From positions 1,488,001 through 1,552,000 of the forward strand of contig CBDCMW010000002.1 in NCBI GenBank assembly GCA_965219165.1: a DNA stretch of 64,000 bases, in the 5' to 3' direction. The translations under genes and the position numbers were made by a program. Origin of the DNA: Aldehydirespirator sp965219165. Lineage in GTDB: Bacteria > Actinomycetota > Acidimicrobiia > Acidimicrobiales > Aldehydirespiratoraceae. A model generated the notes under the pieces. That model worked only from the letters and a program-made list of their open reading frames with translations, did no database searches and was not told the DNA's origin. Positions 24,406 to 33,731 of this stretch are shown piece by piece (within the stretch, counting starts at the first letter, position 1; each line of letters starts with the position of its first letter).

Positions 24406-25245
24406 ATGGCGAAAGTGATCACGAACGACGGTGTCGAGTTGAACTACGACGTGGCAGGGACCGGGACACCGCTCGTGCTGGTCCACGGCTGGAACCAGAC
24501 CGCAGCGCTGTTCGAACGGCAGGTGAATGGCCTGAGCGATCGCTTCAGGGTCATCACGTTCGACCTGCGTGGCCACGGCGAGTCGGAGCGTCCCGACCAC
24601 GGCTACCGCATCGCCCGCTATGCGATGGATCTCCGCACCGTGATCGACGAGGTGGCAGGACCGCCCGCGCACGTGCTCGGTCACTCGATGGGGTGTTGCG
24701 TGCTGTGGTCCTACTTCGACCTGTTCGCCGGCGACGGGATCGACAGGGTCGTGTTCGTCGACATGATGACCCATCCCCTCGCCAACCCCGCGTTCGGAGA
24801 GCAGGAGATCGCCGACTACGGGGCGATTATGAGCGCCGAGGCGTTCTTCGGGATCGCCAACGGTCTGACCGCCGGCGCGGGAGCCCAGATCGTGCCGGAA
24901 CTGGTCGGCTCGATGGTTACGCCGAACGTCTCCACCGAGGACATGGCCTGGTTGCTGGCAGAGAACGCACGCATGCCAGGGCCGCTCGCGGCCAGGGAGT
25001 TCTTCACGGACATCTTGGCGGACTGGCGCGACGTGCCTCCCCGGATCAACCGGCCCGCCCTCTACATCGCCGGCGAGGCGTCGTTCGTCCCGGCGTCGGC
25101 GACACGGTGGGCCGCCGAGCAAACCCCCGGCGCCGCGTTCGAGTCCTTCGCGCCCGACGAGGGGGGCAACCACTTCATGTTCATCGAGAACCCGGGTCGG
25201 TTCAACCGACTCGTTGCCGACTTTCTCTACACCGACAGCCCGTGA
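24406..25245 (+). CDS. Alpha/beta hydrolase
   Basis: A 279-aa soluble alpha/beta-fold hydrolase. LVLVHGWNQ (oxyanion region, residues 23-31), the nucleophile elbow GHSMG with Ser94, and a late GGNHFMF giving the catalytic His are clear. The pattern with FDLRGHGES is that of the esterase/haloperoxidase-like group; the substrate is unknown. ATG 24406 has AAGGAG seven bases ahead. The liv-type binding-protein gene begins 20 bases after its stop, so it is the first gene of the transporter operon and may act on the imported compound. Confidence 0.88.
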   Translation: MAKVITNDGVELNYDVAGTGTPLVLVHGWNQTAALFERQVNGLSDRFRVITFDLRGHGESERPDHGYRIARYAMDLRTVIDEVAGPPAHVLGHSMGCCVLWSYFDLFAGDGIDRVVFVDMMTHPLANPAFGEQEIADYGAIMSAEAFFGIANGLTAGAGAQIVPELVGSMVTPNVSTEDMAWLLAENARMPGPLAAREFFTDILADWRDVPPRINRPALYIAGEASFVPASATRWAAEQTPGAAFESFAPDEGGNHFMFIENPGRFNRLVADFLYTDSP

Positions 25246-25265
25246 ATCCCACAAGGGGGGAAGAA

Positions 25266-26588
25266 ATGACAACCAGGAAGACCATCAACCGGACCCTGGC
25301 CGTGATGCTGGCGCTGGCACTACTGGCTGCGGCGTGCGGAGGCGACGATACCGAGACGAGCGGCACCACGCCGACGTCCCCGCCGCCGACCGAACCGGCT
25401 CCGGCCCTGTCGGAGGCTGAGCCTGAGGAGACCTCGCCACCGCCCACCGAGACCTCTGCGGCCCCGTCGGCGCCGATGGATCTCGATGCGGACGCCATCC
25501 TGGCTGCGGACCTGGCCAACTGCGCCCCGGCGCCGCAGGGGGAACCACTGCGGATCGGCTACGCCGCGGACTTCTCCGAACTCGGCGGCTTCGTGGACAT
25601 TCCGGCGTCGGCGGCCGCGGACTACTTCACCGAACTCGTCAACTGCTGGGGCGGCGTGGACGGCCGCCCGATCGAGATGGTGATCCGCGACATCGAGGGC
25701 GATCCCGAGACGGCAGGCCGTGTCGCGCAGGACCTGCTCGACGAGAACGTCACGGCCATCCTCGGCCCGGCTTTCTTCGACGTCAACCAGGCGATCCTGC
25801 AGGTCACCGCAGGGCGGGTGCCGCTGATCTCGGTCTCCTCCACCGAGCCGCTGCTGGCGGACCCTGCGCAGCTGTCGCTGCTGGCCTCATTCACGGACAC
25901 GGCCCAGGCCGAGGCGGCGGCACAGTTCGCGATCGATCAGGGCTGGACGACGGCCGTCACTCTCAGCGTCCCAGGACCCTATTTCGGCTACGTCGTGGAG
26001 GTCTTCACCGATACGTTCGAGTCGCTCGGCGGGCAGGTGCTCGGCGACTACCCGTTCGTGCCGGGGGAGACGACCGACTTCTCTGCGCAGGTCAACGAGA
26101 TCGCTGCCCTGGATCCGCAGCCCGACGTCGTGTACTCGGCGCTGTTGGCCTTCCAAGCCGCCATCCTGGCCGCCCAGCTCGGAGAGGCGACGGTCGACGC
26201 CGAGATGCTCGTAGCGGACGCCTTCTCGGCAACCGGCGGCTACTTCGTCGACGGCGTGGAGGGATTCTTCCATACCTCGCACACCTTCCCCGAGCCCGGC
26301 GGTCGGATGCTGCGCTTCCTCGACAGCTATGAGGCCGTCAAGGGCGCCACGCTCGAGAGCGACTCGTACTCAGCGCTGGCCGCTGACGCCATCCTCGTCA
26401 TCGCCGACGCCGTCATCCGCACCGGCTCGCTCGACCCGGTTACCGTCGGTGAGGCCATGATCGCCGGGGCGGGTGTCGACGGCCTGACCGGAAGGCTGGC
26501 CTACAACGGGGGAGCGACGCCGAACACGCCCGTCTACGTGCACGAGGTTGTGAATGGCGGGCCGAGCCTCGCCGCGGTGTACGGCTGA
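25266..26588 (+). CDS. Liv-type ABC transporter substrate-binding lipoprotein
   Basis: The external solute receptor of a branched-chain-amino-acid-type (HAAT) ABC importer, a Peripla_BP_6 protein of 440 aa. The signal peptide ends in a lipobox, LLAAACGG, with Cys24 as the lipidated residue. A Thr/Pro/Ser/Glu-rich linker (to about residue 75) precedes the folded part (LRIGYAADFSELGGFVDIPA onward). Start ATG 25266 follows GGGGGGAAGAA. HAAT receptors bind leucine-type, aromatic and other small carboxylates, so the ligand cannot be fixed from sequence. Confidence 0.9.
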   Translation: MTTRKTINRTLAVMLALALLAAACGGDDTETSGTTPTSPPPTEPAPALSEAEPEETSPPPTETSAAPSAPMDLDADAILAADLANCAPAPQGEPLRIGYAADFSELGGFVDIPASAAADYFTELVNCWGGVDGRPIEMVIRDIEGDPETAGRVAQDLLDENVTAILGPAFFDVNQAILQVTAGRVPLISVSSTEPLLADPAQLSLLASFTDTAQAEAAAQFAIDQGWTTAVTLSVPGPYFGYVVEVFTDTFESLGGQVLGDYPFVPGETTDFSAQVNEIAALDPQPDVVYSALLAFQAAILAAQLGEATVDAEMLVADAFSATGGYFVDGVEGFFHTSHTFPEPGGRMLRFLDSYEAVKGATLESDSYSALAADAILVIADAVIRTGSLDPVTVGEAMIAGAGVDGLTGRLAYNGGATPNTPVYVHEVVNGGPSLAAVYG

Positions 26589-26624
26589 GCGGGCGCACGA
26601 ACTGTCGGACCCCCGCCAACCGTC

Positions 26625-27371
26625 GTGCTGACCCTCGAGCGGGTCAAGGTCGCCTACGGAGGTGTCCGGGCGGTCCACGGCGCATCGATCTCGGTCGGCG
26701 AAGGTGAGCTCGTCGGGCTCATCGGCCCCAACGGCGCCGGCAAGAGCAGCCTTCTCAACGCCGTCATCGGGCTGCACGCTCCCTGCGGAGGCGTGATCCG
26801 CTGGCGCGGGACCGACGTGACCGGCTGGTCCCCGCATCGGCTGCTGCGGGCCGGTATCGCCCTGGTGCCCGAGCATCGCCGCATCCTGACGGGGCTCACC
26901 ACCGAGGAGAACCTGCTCGTCGCCGGAATCGTGATTGGCTCACGGTCCCGTCGGCGGCTCGCAGCGGAGTTGATGGAGCGCTTCGAGGTGCTCGAACGCA
27001 AGCGCGCCACGCCCGCCGGCCTGCTCTCGGGTGGTGAGGCGCAGCAACTCGCCATCGCTCGCGCGCTCATGAGCCGCCCCCAGTTGCTGCTGATGGATGA
27101 GCCGGCCCTCGGCCTGGCGCCAAGCCTGCGGAGCCAGGTGTTCGCCCTGCTCGGCGAACTCGCCGAGGCGGGTACGACCTTGCTCGTTGTCGAGCAGGAT
27201 GCGCGCCGCCTTCTACAGATGGCGGACACCGCCTACATCATGCGCAGCGGTGACATCGTCGCCAGCGGAGCGGCCACCGCCCTCGCGGCACGCGAGGACC
27301 TCTTCGAGGCGTTCCTGGGCAACGGCACGTCATGGTCGAGTTCGTCATGGTCGAGTTCGTCCAGCAACTGA
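26625..27371 (+). CDS. livF: ABC transporter ATP-binding protein, LivF type
   Basis: One of two ATPase domains of the importer. Walker A GPNGAGKS is at residues 34-41, the signature is LLSGGEAQQLAIARAL, Walker B LLLMDEPALGLAP, and the H-loop position appears as Gln in VVEQD, as in LivF proteins. GTG start; 248 aa. The C-terminus SWSSSSWSSSSSN is artificial-looking: it results from a 15-bp duplication that overlaps the start of livH by 40 bases. Confidence 0.92.
   Translation: MLTLERVKVAYGGVRAVHGASISVGEGELVGLIGPNGAGKSSLLNAVIGLHAPCGGVIRWRGTDVTGWSPHRLLRAGIALVPEHRRILTGLTTEENLLVAGIVIGSRSRRRLAAELMERFEVLERKRATPAGLLSGGEAQQLAIARALMSRPQLLLMDEPALGLAPSLRSQVFALLGELAEAGTTLLVVEQDARRLLQMADTAYIMRSGDIVASGAATALAAREDLFEAFLGNGTSWSSSSWSSSSSN
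27332..27361. repeat. Exact 15-bp tandem duplication at the livF/livH overlap
   Basis: ATGGTCGAGTTCGTC occurs twice in a row (27332-27346, 27347-27361). It adds five residues to the livF C-terminus and duplicates the livH start codon. Confidence 0.95.
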
Positions 27372-28234
27372 TCGACGGTCTGGGACTCGGCAGCGAGTAC
27401 GCACTGCTGGCCCTGGGGATCGGCCTGACCTTCGGGGTCATGCGCATGGTCAACTTCGCCCACGGCGAGCTCATCACCGTCAGCGCCTACGTGGCGTACG
27501 GGCTCACGCTTGTCGGGATGGACTGGTGGGTCCTCGTCCCGGTCATCGTGGCGACGTCGATCGCCACGTCGGTTGCGCTCGAACTAGTGGCGTTCCGGTG
27601 GGTCCGGGGTGCCAGCGACTTCGCCATGCTGCTCATGTCGTTCGGCGTGCACATCGTGGTGCAGGCGGGCTTCGTCATGTACGTCTCGGCCAGCTCGCGG
27701 GCATTCGAGAGGCCGGGCTGGATCGCCAGGACCGTGTCCTTGGGCGGCGTGCGTGTCGAGGTGGTCGACATCGCCGTGATAGCCGTCACGGTGGTCACCT
27801 TGCTGGTCACCCTGGCGATCCTGCGCAAGACGATCTACGGCCTGGCGATCCGAGCCGCCGCGGAGGACTTCGACACGGCCCGGCTACTCGGCGTTCGCAG
27901 CAACCTCGTGATCCGGTCGGCGTTCGCGCTGGCCGGACTGCTGGCCGGGGTTGCGGCGGTTCTCTTCCTGATGAGGACTGGGAGAGCGGCGCCCGCCGCC
28001 GGGCTCATCCCGATGCTCAAGGGTGTCCTCGCTGCCCTGATCGGCGGCCTGGGCCGGCTGCAGGGCGCCGTCATCGGCGGCATTGCGCTCGGGATCGTCG
28101 AGGTGCAACTCGTCTCGCGGCTCCCCGACGAACTCGACGGGATGGTCAACGGGATCGTGTTCGTCCTGATTGCGTTGCTGTTCATCTTCCGGCCGGCAGG
28201 GATACTGCGCACCAGCGCCAGGGAGCGAGTGTGA
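27332..28234 (+). CDS. livH: ABC transporter permease, LivH type
   Basis: A membrane permease subunit with about eight spans. ALLALGIGLTFGVMRMVNFAHGELITV is the diagnostic LivH segment, and GLAIRAAAEDFDTARLLGV with GLLAGVAAVLF matches the conserved loop. The N-terminus reads MVEFVMVEFV because of an exact 15-bp tandem duplication, giving two equally good ATGs (27332 and 27347). 300 aa from the first. It overlaps livF by 40 bases and the livM-livG start by four (GTGA). Confidence 0.92.
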   Translation: MVEFVMVEFVQQLIDGLGLGSEYALLALGIGLTFGVMRMVNFAHGELITVSAYVAYGLTLVGMDWWVLVPVIVATSIATSVALELVAFRWVRGASDFAMLLMSFGVHIVVQAGFVMYVSASSRAFERPGWIARTVSLGGVRVEVVDIAVIAVTVVTLLVTLAILRKTIYGLAIRAAAEDFDTARLLGVRSNLVIRSAFALAGLLAGVAAVLFLMRTGRAAPAAGLIPMLKGVLAALIGGLGRLQGAVIGGIALGIVEVQLVSRLPDELDGMVNGIVFVLIALLFIFRPAGILRTSARERV

Positions 28235-30120
28235 GGGGCACGGGCCGCGGGGATCCACGCGGGCTCACCGGACGGCTGATCGATCGGCTTCTCCCCGACA
28301 TCGGCGCAAGCGGCCTGGTGTTCGCCGCGGTCGTCGGGGTGGGGCTCCTCTACGTCGGCGGGGCGGGCGGCGCGGCCGGCGAGCGACTGTTCACGGCCCT
28401 CCTCATCAACGCCACCGTCGTCGTCGGGATGCAGATCTTCATCGGCAACACCGGGATCCTGTCGTTCGGCCACGTTGGCTTCGGTGCGGTCGCCGGGTAC
28501 GCCTTCGTGCTGTTCGCCATAGACGGCGAGCGGAAGGCCCACCTGGTGCCCGACGCTCCGTTCGGGCTCGTAGAGGTGACCGTGCATCCGGTCGCGGCGA
28601 TCGGGGTTGCGGTGGCGGTGAGCACCGTCGTGGCCGCCGTCGTCGGGCTCGGGTTGGTGCGCTCGGGAGCGGCGTCGGGAGCGATCGCTCCCACGGTCAT
28701 CACGTTGTCACTGCTGTTCGCCACGTTCGAGCTGGCCGTCAACTGGACCGATCTGACCGGCGGGAATCGGGCCGGCCTGAGCTTCCGTCCCGGCACCGCC
28801 ATGACGGGGCGAGCCTACGCCTATGGAGCGTTCGCCCTGGCGCTCGGCGTGGCGGGCCTCTACCGCCGCTCGCGAACGGCACGGCTGGCCAGAGCCGCCC
28901 GGGAGGACGATGTCGCCGCCCGCTCGCTTGGCATCCACCCGGCCCCTCACCAGATGATCGCCCTGCTGCTGTCGGTCGCCGTGGTAGCCGTCGGATCGTC
29001 GCTTCGCGTCTGGCTCACCGGCACGATCTCGCCCGAGCGGTTCTTCATCGACTACACACTGCTGACCATAACGATGCTGGTCGTCGGCGGCCGCAACAGC
29101 ATCACCGGAGCCACCCTCGGCACGGTCGTTATCACCGCCCTGACCGAGGCCGCCCGGGTGCTGTCGGGTCCCGACGTCAATCCCGGTCCGTTCGACTTGA
29201 TCCTGCGTCCGGGCCTGGTGGACCTGGTGCTCGGCGCCGCGATGGTCGGCTTCATGATCCTGCGCCCGCGGGGACTGCTGGACGACTGGGAACTCGCCGA
29301 CTGGCTCAAACACCGGCTAGGGAGGTGGCGTGGCGCGCACGGGGCGGCGGCCGGGGAAGCGACCGACGGGCTCGGGTTTCCTGGACGCCCGCAGGCGCCT
29401 CCGGCCCCAGTCCGGCTGGCCGCGGCGGGCGTCACGGTGGACTTCGGCGGCCTGCGCGTCCTGGAGAACGCGCATCTCCTCGCAGAGAGCGGACGTGTGG
29501 TGGGCCTCATAGGACCGAACGGTGCCGGCAAGACCACACTGCTCAACGCGGTGACCGGCGTCGTCGCCGCGACGCAGGTCCGGCTCAGTCTCGACGGCGC
29601 CGACATCGCCGGGCTGGCGCCCCACCGGCTGGCCAGGCGCGGGCTCGCACGCACGTTCCAGAACCTGAGGCTATTCGCCGCGCTGAGCGTGCGGGAGAAC
29701 GTCGAGGTGGCTGCACTCGCCGGCGTCCGCTCGACTTGGCGAGCCGAGCGGGTGGCCACCGGCCTGCTGGCGTTGTGCGACCTCTGCCACATCTCCGACG
29801 TTCGTGCCCGCGCCCTCGACTACGGCGCCTCGAAGCGCCTCGAACTGGCCCGGGCCGCGGCGCAGGCCCCTCGATTCCTGCTCCTCGACGAGCCCACCTC
29901 GGGCTTCTCCGAGCTGGAGTCGGTAGCAATTGTGGACCAGATCCGTCGGATCGCCGCCGCCCTGGGCTGCGGTGTAGTCGTGATCGACCACGACCTCGCG
30001 TTCATCACCAATCTCTGCGACCGCGTCTACTGCCTCGATCAGGGCTCAGTCATCGCGACCGGATCGCCCGCGGAGATGCGGTCCCACCCGACGGTCCGCA
30101 CCGCCTACCTAGGCGGCTGA
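28231..30120 (+). CDS. Fused ABC permease-ATPase, LivM-LivG
   Basis: One 629-aa chain joins the second permease and second ATPase of the importer. Residues 1 to about 355 are LivM-like, with many spans and FIGNTGILSFGHVGFGAVAGY. A short linker leads to an ATPase with Walker A GPNGAGKT at about 428-435 and LLLDEPTSGFSELE near 550. The frame is open throughout with no internal stop. GTG start at 28231 overlaps the livH stop. With the receptor, LivF and LivH this makes a complete importer. LivM-LivG fusions are known in some bacteria. Confidence 0.9.
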   Translation: MRGTGRGDPRGLTGRLIDRLLPDIGASGLVFAAVVGVGLLYVGGAGGAAGERLFTALLINATVVVGMQIFIGNTGILSFGHVGFGAVAGYAFVLFAIDGERKAHLVPDAPFGLVEVTVHPVAAIGVAVAVSTVVAAVVGLGLVRSGAASGAIAPTVITLSLLFATFELAVNWTDLTGGNRAGLSFRPGTAMTGRAYAYGAFALALGVAGLYRRSRTARLARAAREDDVAARSLGIHPAPHQMIALLLSVAVVAVGSSLRVWLTGTISPERFFIDYTLLTITMLVVGGRNSITGATLGTVVITALTEAARVLSGPDVNPGPFDLILRPGLVDLVLGAAMVGFMILRPRGLLDDWELADWLKHRLGRWRGAHGAAAGEATDGLGFPGRPQAPPAPVRLAAAGVTVDFGGLRVLENAHLLAESGRVVGLIGPNGAGKTTLLNAVTGVVAATQVRLSLDGADIAGLAPHRLARRGLARTFQNLRLFAALSVRENVEVAALAGVRSTWRAERVATGLLALCDLCHISDVRARALDYGASKRLELARAAAQAPRFLLLDEPTSGFSELESVAIVDQIRRIAAALGCGVVVIDHDLAFITNLCDRVYCLDQGSVIATGSPAEMRSHPTVRTAYLGG

Positions 30121-30187
30121 TCACCGGGACGCGCTTCACGCCGGAACGTAGTAGGACGAGAACCGCTCAATACAACGGGGGTGAGGC

Positions 30188-33100
30188 ATGTCGACGGCTC
30201 GGCGTGACTACCGACTACAGGATAGATACGACCTGACGACCGGCCGGGTGCTTCTCACGGGTGTGCAGGCCCTCGTCCGCGTGCCGGTCGACCAGATGCG
30301 CATCGATCGTGTCGCCGGCCGCAACACGGCTGCTCTGGTGTCGGGTTATCCCGGGTCTCCATTGGGCGGTTTCGACCTCGAGATGAGCCGGGTCCTCCGC
30401 CGTTTCTCCGACCTGTCGATCGTGCATCAGCCGGCGGTGAACGAGGAGCTTGCCGCCAGCGCCGTGATGGGCTCCCAGCTTGCGCCGGGCCGACCCGACG
30501 CGCGCTACGACGGCGTGATGGGTGTCTGGTACGGCAAGGCTCCTGGCCTGGACCGTGCCACTGACGCGTTGCGCCACGGGGTGTTCGCCGGGGCGTCACG
30601 CCTTGGTGGTGTAGTCGTGATGGTCGGCGACGACCCGATGGCGAAGTCGTCGACGATGCCGTCGTCGTCGGACGCGGCGCTGGTTGACCTGCACATGCCG
30701 ATCCTGTACCCGGGAACGACCCAGGAGTGCCTCGAGCTGGGCCTTCACGCAGTGGCGATGAGCCGGGCGTCGGGGCTCTGGTCGGCGATGAAGATCGTGA
30801 CTCCGATCGCCGACGGGTCGGGCACCGTCAACCTGCCGGTACTCGACGCGGAACCGGTCATGCCCGAGATGGAGATCGACGGCCGCCCGTGGACGAGCCA
30901 GCCGAATGCGGTGTTCCTCGGGCCCCGCATGGTGGAGCTGGAACGCGAGTTCCGCGAGGTGCGGTCGGTGCTGGCCCGGCAGTACGGGGTGGACAACAAG
31001 CTCAACCGGATCGCCGTCGATCCTGCCGGCGCGTGGATCGGACTCGTCGCCACCGGCTTCACGTATCAGCAGTTGCTCGAGGCTCTGCGTCGACTGGGAC
31101 TCGACCGTGAGCGCGACCTTCACGCAGCGGGGATCCGGCTGCTGCAGCTTCGAATGCCGGTGCCCTTCCACCGCGAGCTCGTGCGGCGGTTTGCCCGCGG
31201 GCTGCGGGAGGTGGTTGTGATCGAGGAGAAGAACCCGACGCTGGAATGGCTCGTCAAGGACGCGTTGTACTCGGCCGCCGATCGTCCCGCCGTCCTCGGC
31301 AAGACAGACGAGCAGGGCGAGACGCTGATGCCGAGCTACGGCCGGCTCGATGCGGATGCCATCGTGATCGGTCTACGCGCTCGACTCGCGGCGCGGCTTG
31401 CCCACCGACTCCCGCCGATTGAGCAGGTCCGGCCCCGAGTGCTCCGCAGCCTGATCCCCCTGTCGGTCAACCGCACCCCCTTCTTCTGCTCGGGCTGCCC
31501 GCACAACTGGGGTACGAAGGTTCCCGACGACACACTCGTCGGTGCCGGCACCGGATGTCACGGCATGTCTCTGCTGATGGACCCCGAACGGGTGGGCGAG
31601 ACGATCGGCATCACAGCCATGGGCAACGAAGGGGCGCACTGGATCGGCATGGCACCCTTCGTCGACACGCCCCATGCCGTCCAGAACCTCGGCGACGGCA
31701 CCTACCTGCACTCCGGGCAACTGGCCATCCAGGCCGCCATCGGATCCGGCACGACGATGACCTTCAAGATCCTGTACAACGACACCGTCGCGATGACTGG
31801 CGGGCAGGAGCCAGCACACCGGATCCGGGTACCGGAACTCGTCCGCGTGCTCGACGCGCAGGGCGCGGCCCGCGTGCTGATCACCACCGACGATCCCAAC
31901 ACCTACGACCGCTCCCGGCTGCCATCGTGGGTCGAGGTGTGGGACCGCACACGGATCGTCGAGGCGCAAGAGGTCCTTGCCGGGGTTCCCGGCGTGACGG
32001 TGCTGATTCACCATCAAGCCTGCGCCGCGGAGCTGCGCCGAGGCCGCAAGCGAGGAAGGGTCGAAGCGCCGACGACCCGAGTCGTGATCAATCATCGGAT
32101 CTGCGAAGGCTGCGGCGACTGCGGCGACGTGAGCAACTGCCTGTCGGTTCAGCCCTTCGACACCGCGCTGGGACGAAAGACACGCATCGATCAAGCCACC
32201 TGCAACTACGACCTGTCGTGCCTCGAAGGGGACTGCCCGTCCTTCATGACAGTGCCGATCGACAACGCATCCGACCAGGGTGCCGACACCGACAGGCACC
32301 CGGCGCTCCCGGATCCCCCGCCCGTCGAACCGAGCAACGAGCGTGTGTCGCTACGGGTCGTCGGCATCGGCGGCACCGGTGTGGTCACAGTTGCTCAGAT
32401 CCTGTCGACCGCAGCCATGCTCGACGGCTGGGACATCAGAGGACTCGACCAGACTGGACTGTCACAAAAGGCCGGGCCCGTGGTCTCCGACGTGGTTCTC
32501 GCCCGCTCGGGCGCCGGATCCACGAACCTGATCGGCGCCGGGAGGGCCGATGCGATCCTCGTGTTCGATCAGGTGGTCGGAGCCAGCGACGGAGTGCTCG
32601 CCGCGGCGAACACGCATACGCGCGTCATCGGATCGATCCACAAGACACCCACCGGGGCAATGGTCGGCAACCCCGAGGTCCCGTATCCAACCCAAGACGA
32701 ACTGCTCGCCCGATTCGACGCCCGCGCCGGGACCAACGACCTGTGGATGGATGCCAACGACCTCACGCTGCGGCTCGTCGGCGACGCCGCTCCGGCCAAT
32801 GTCTTCGTGCTCGGGGTCGCCCTCCAGGCCGGAGTCATCCCGGTCGCAGCCACCGCCATCGAACAGGCGATCAAACTCAACGGGGTCGCGGTGAGCAACA
32901 ACATCGCTGCCCTCGAGTGGGGCCGACGATGGGCTGTTGATGCCGCTGCCGTGGAGGCCGAGGCAGCGACTCGATCACCGTCGCTCGATGCCGAGGTCAC
33001 CGTACCCGACCTGCCAGCCGAACTGGAAGGCCGGATCATCGACCTCCCGCAGATCGACGGTTTCCAGTCCACCGTTCGAGTGAGGGCAGCGGACCTCGTC

Positions 33101-33700
33101 GCCTATCAAGACGCCGCCTACGCAGCACGGTTCCTGGACCGTGTGGAGACTGTCGCCCGAGCCGAGCAGGCTGTCGACAGCACCTCGGTCCAGCTCTCCG
33201 CCGAGGTTGCCCACGGACTCCACCGCTTCATGGCATACAAGGACGAATACGAAGTGGCCCGACTGCTCTTGGCACCAGAAGCGCAACGAGCGGCGGTTGC
33301 TGCCGGCGGATCAGCCCGCGGCATCGTCTGGCATCTCCACCCACCGTTCCTACGAGCACTCGGCATGAAGCGGAAGCTGCGCTTCGGGCGCTGGTCGCGG
33401 CCACTGCTGCGCGCACTGGCGGCAGCACGGCGACTGCGCGGCACCGCCTTGGATCCATTCGGGCGGGCACACGTGCGGCGACTGGAGCGGGCTCTTATCG
33501 AAGAGCACGACCAGACCATCGAGGCAATCCTCGCTGGACTCTCCGCGGAGACGCTCGACGAGGCAGTCCGTATCGCCGGCCTCGCCGATCGGGTCCGCGG
33601 CTTCGAGGACCTCAAGGTTAGGCGTGCGGGCGAATACCGCGCCTCTCTCAATCAAGCCCTCTCCGGCTACAACACCATGGCAACGACCGGGACCAACTGA
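30188..33700 (+). CDS. Fused indolepyruvate ferredoxin oxidoreductase (IorA-IorB type)
   Basis: A 1170-aa thiamine-dependent 2-oxoacid:ferredoxin oxidoreductase that decarboxylates arylpyruvates to aryl-acetyl-CoA. SGYPGSPLGGFD (about residues 52-63) begins the pyrimidine-binding domain. FFCSGCPHNWGT and GTGCHGMSLL belong to the ThDP domain (about 435-590). CEGCGDCGDVSNC near 638 is an Fe-S motif, and GIGGTGVVTVAQIL begins the gamma domain (about 723). The rest is the long C-terminal domain of fused IORs. ATG 30188 has a GGGGGTGAGG site. It lies downstream of the Liv importer, suggesting catabolism of imported aromatic amino acids. Confidence 0.9.
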   Translation: MSTARRDYRLQDRYDLTTGRVLLTGVQALVRVPVDQMRIDRVAGRNTAALVSGYPGSPLGGFDLEMSRVLRRFSDLSIVHQPAVNEELAASAVMGSQLAPGRPDARYDGVMGVWYGKAPGLDRATDALRHGVFAGASRLGGVVVMVGDDPMAKSSTMPSSSDAALVDLHMPILYPGTTQECLELGLHAVAMSRASGLWSAMKIVTPIADGSGTVNLPVLDAEPVMPEMEIDGRPWTSQPNAVFLGPRMVELEREFREVRSVLARQYGVDNKLNRIAVDPAGAWIGLVATGFTYQQLLEALRRLGLDRERDLHAAGIRLLQLRMPVPFHRELVRRFARGLREVVVIEEKNPTLEWLVKDALYSAADRPAVLGKTDEQGETLMPSYGRLDADAIVIGLRARLAARLAHRLPPIEQVRPRVLRSLIPLSVNRTPFFCSGCPHNWGTKVPDDTLVGAGTGCHGMSLLMDPERVGETIGITAMGNEGAHWIGMAPFVDTPHAVQNLGDGTYLHSGQLAIQAAIGSGTTMTFKILYNDTVAMTGGQEPAHRIRVPELVRVLDAQGAARVLITTDDPNTYDRSRLPSWVEVWDRTRIVEAQEVLAGVPGVTVLIHHQACAAELRRGRKRGRVEAPTTRVVINHRICEGCGDCGDVSNCLSVQPFDTALGRKTRIDQATCNYDLSCLEGDCPSFMTVPIDNASDQGADTDRHPALPDPPPVEPSNERVSLRVVGIGGTGVVTVAQILSTAAMLDGWDIRGLDQTGLSQKAGPVVSDVVLARSGAGSTNLIGAGRADAILVFDQVVGASDGVLAAANTHTRVIGSIHKTPTGAMVGNPEVPYPTQDELLARFDARAGTNDLWMDANDLTLRLVGDAAPANVFVLGVALQAGVIPVAATAIEQAIKLNGVAVSNNIAALEWGRRWAVDAAAVEAEAATRSPSLDAEVTVPDLPAELEGRIIDLPQIDGFQSTVRVRAADLVAYQDAAYAARFLDRVETVARAEQAVDSTSVQLSAEVAHGLHRFMAYKDEYEVARLLLAPEAQRAAVAAGGSARGIVWHLHPPFLRALGMKRKLRFGRWSRPLLRALAAARRLRGTALDPFGRAHVRRLERALIEEHDQTIEAILAGLSAETLDEAVRIAGLADRVRGFEDLKVRRAGEYRASLNQALSGYNTMATTGTN

Positions 33701-33731
33701 AGCTCGATCAGTCAGCCATCGGTGGCTAGTC

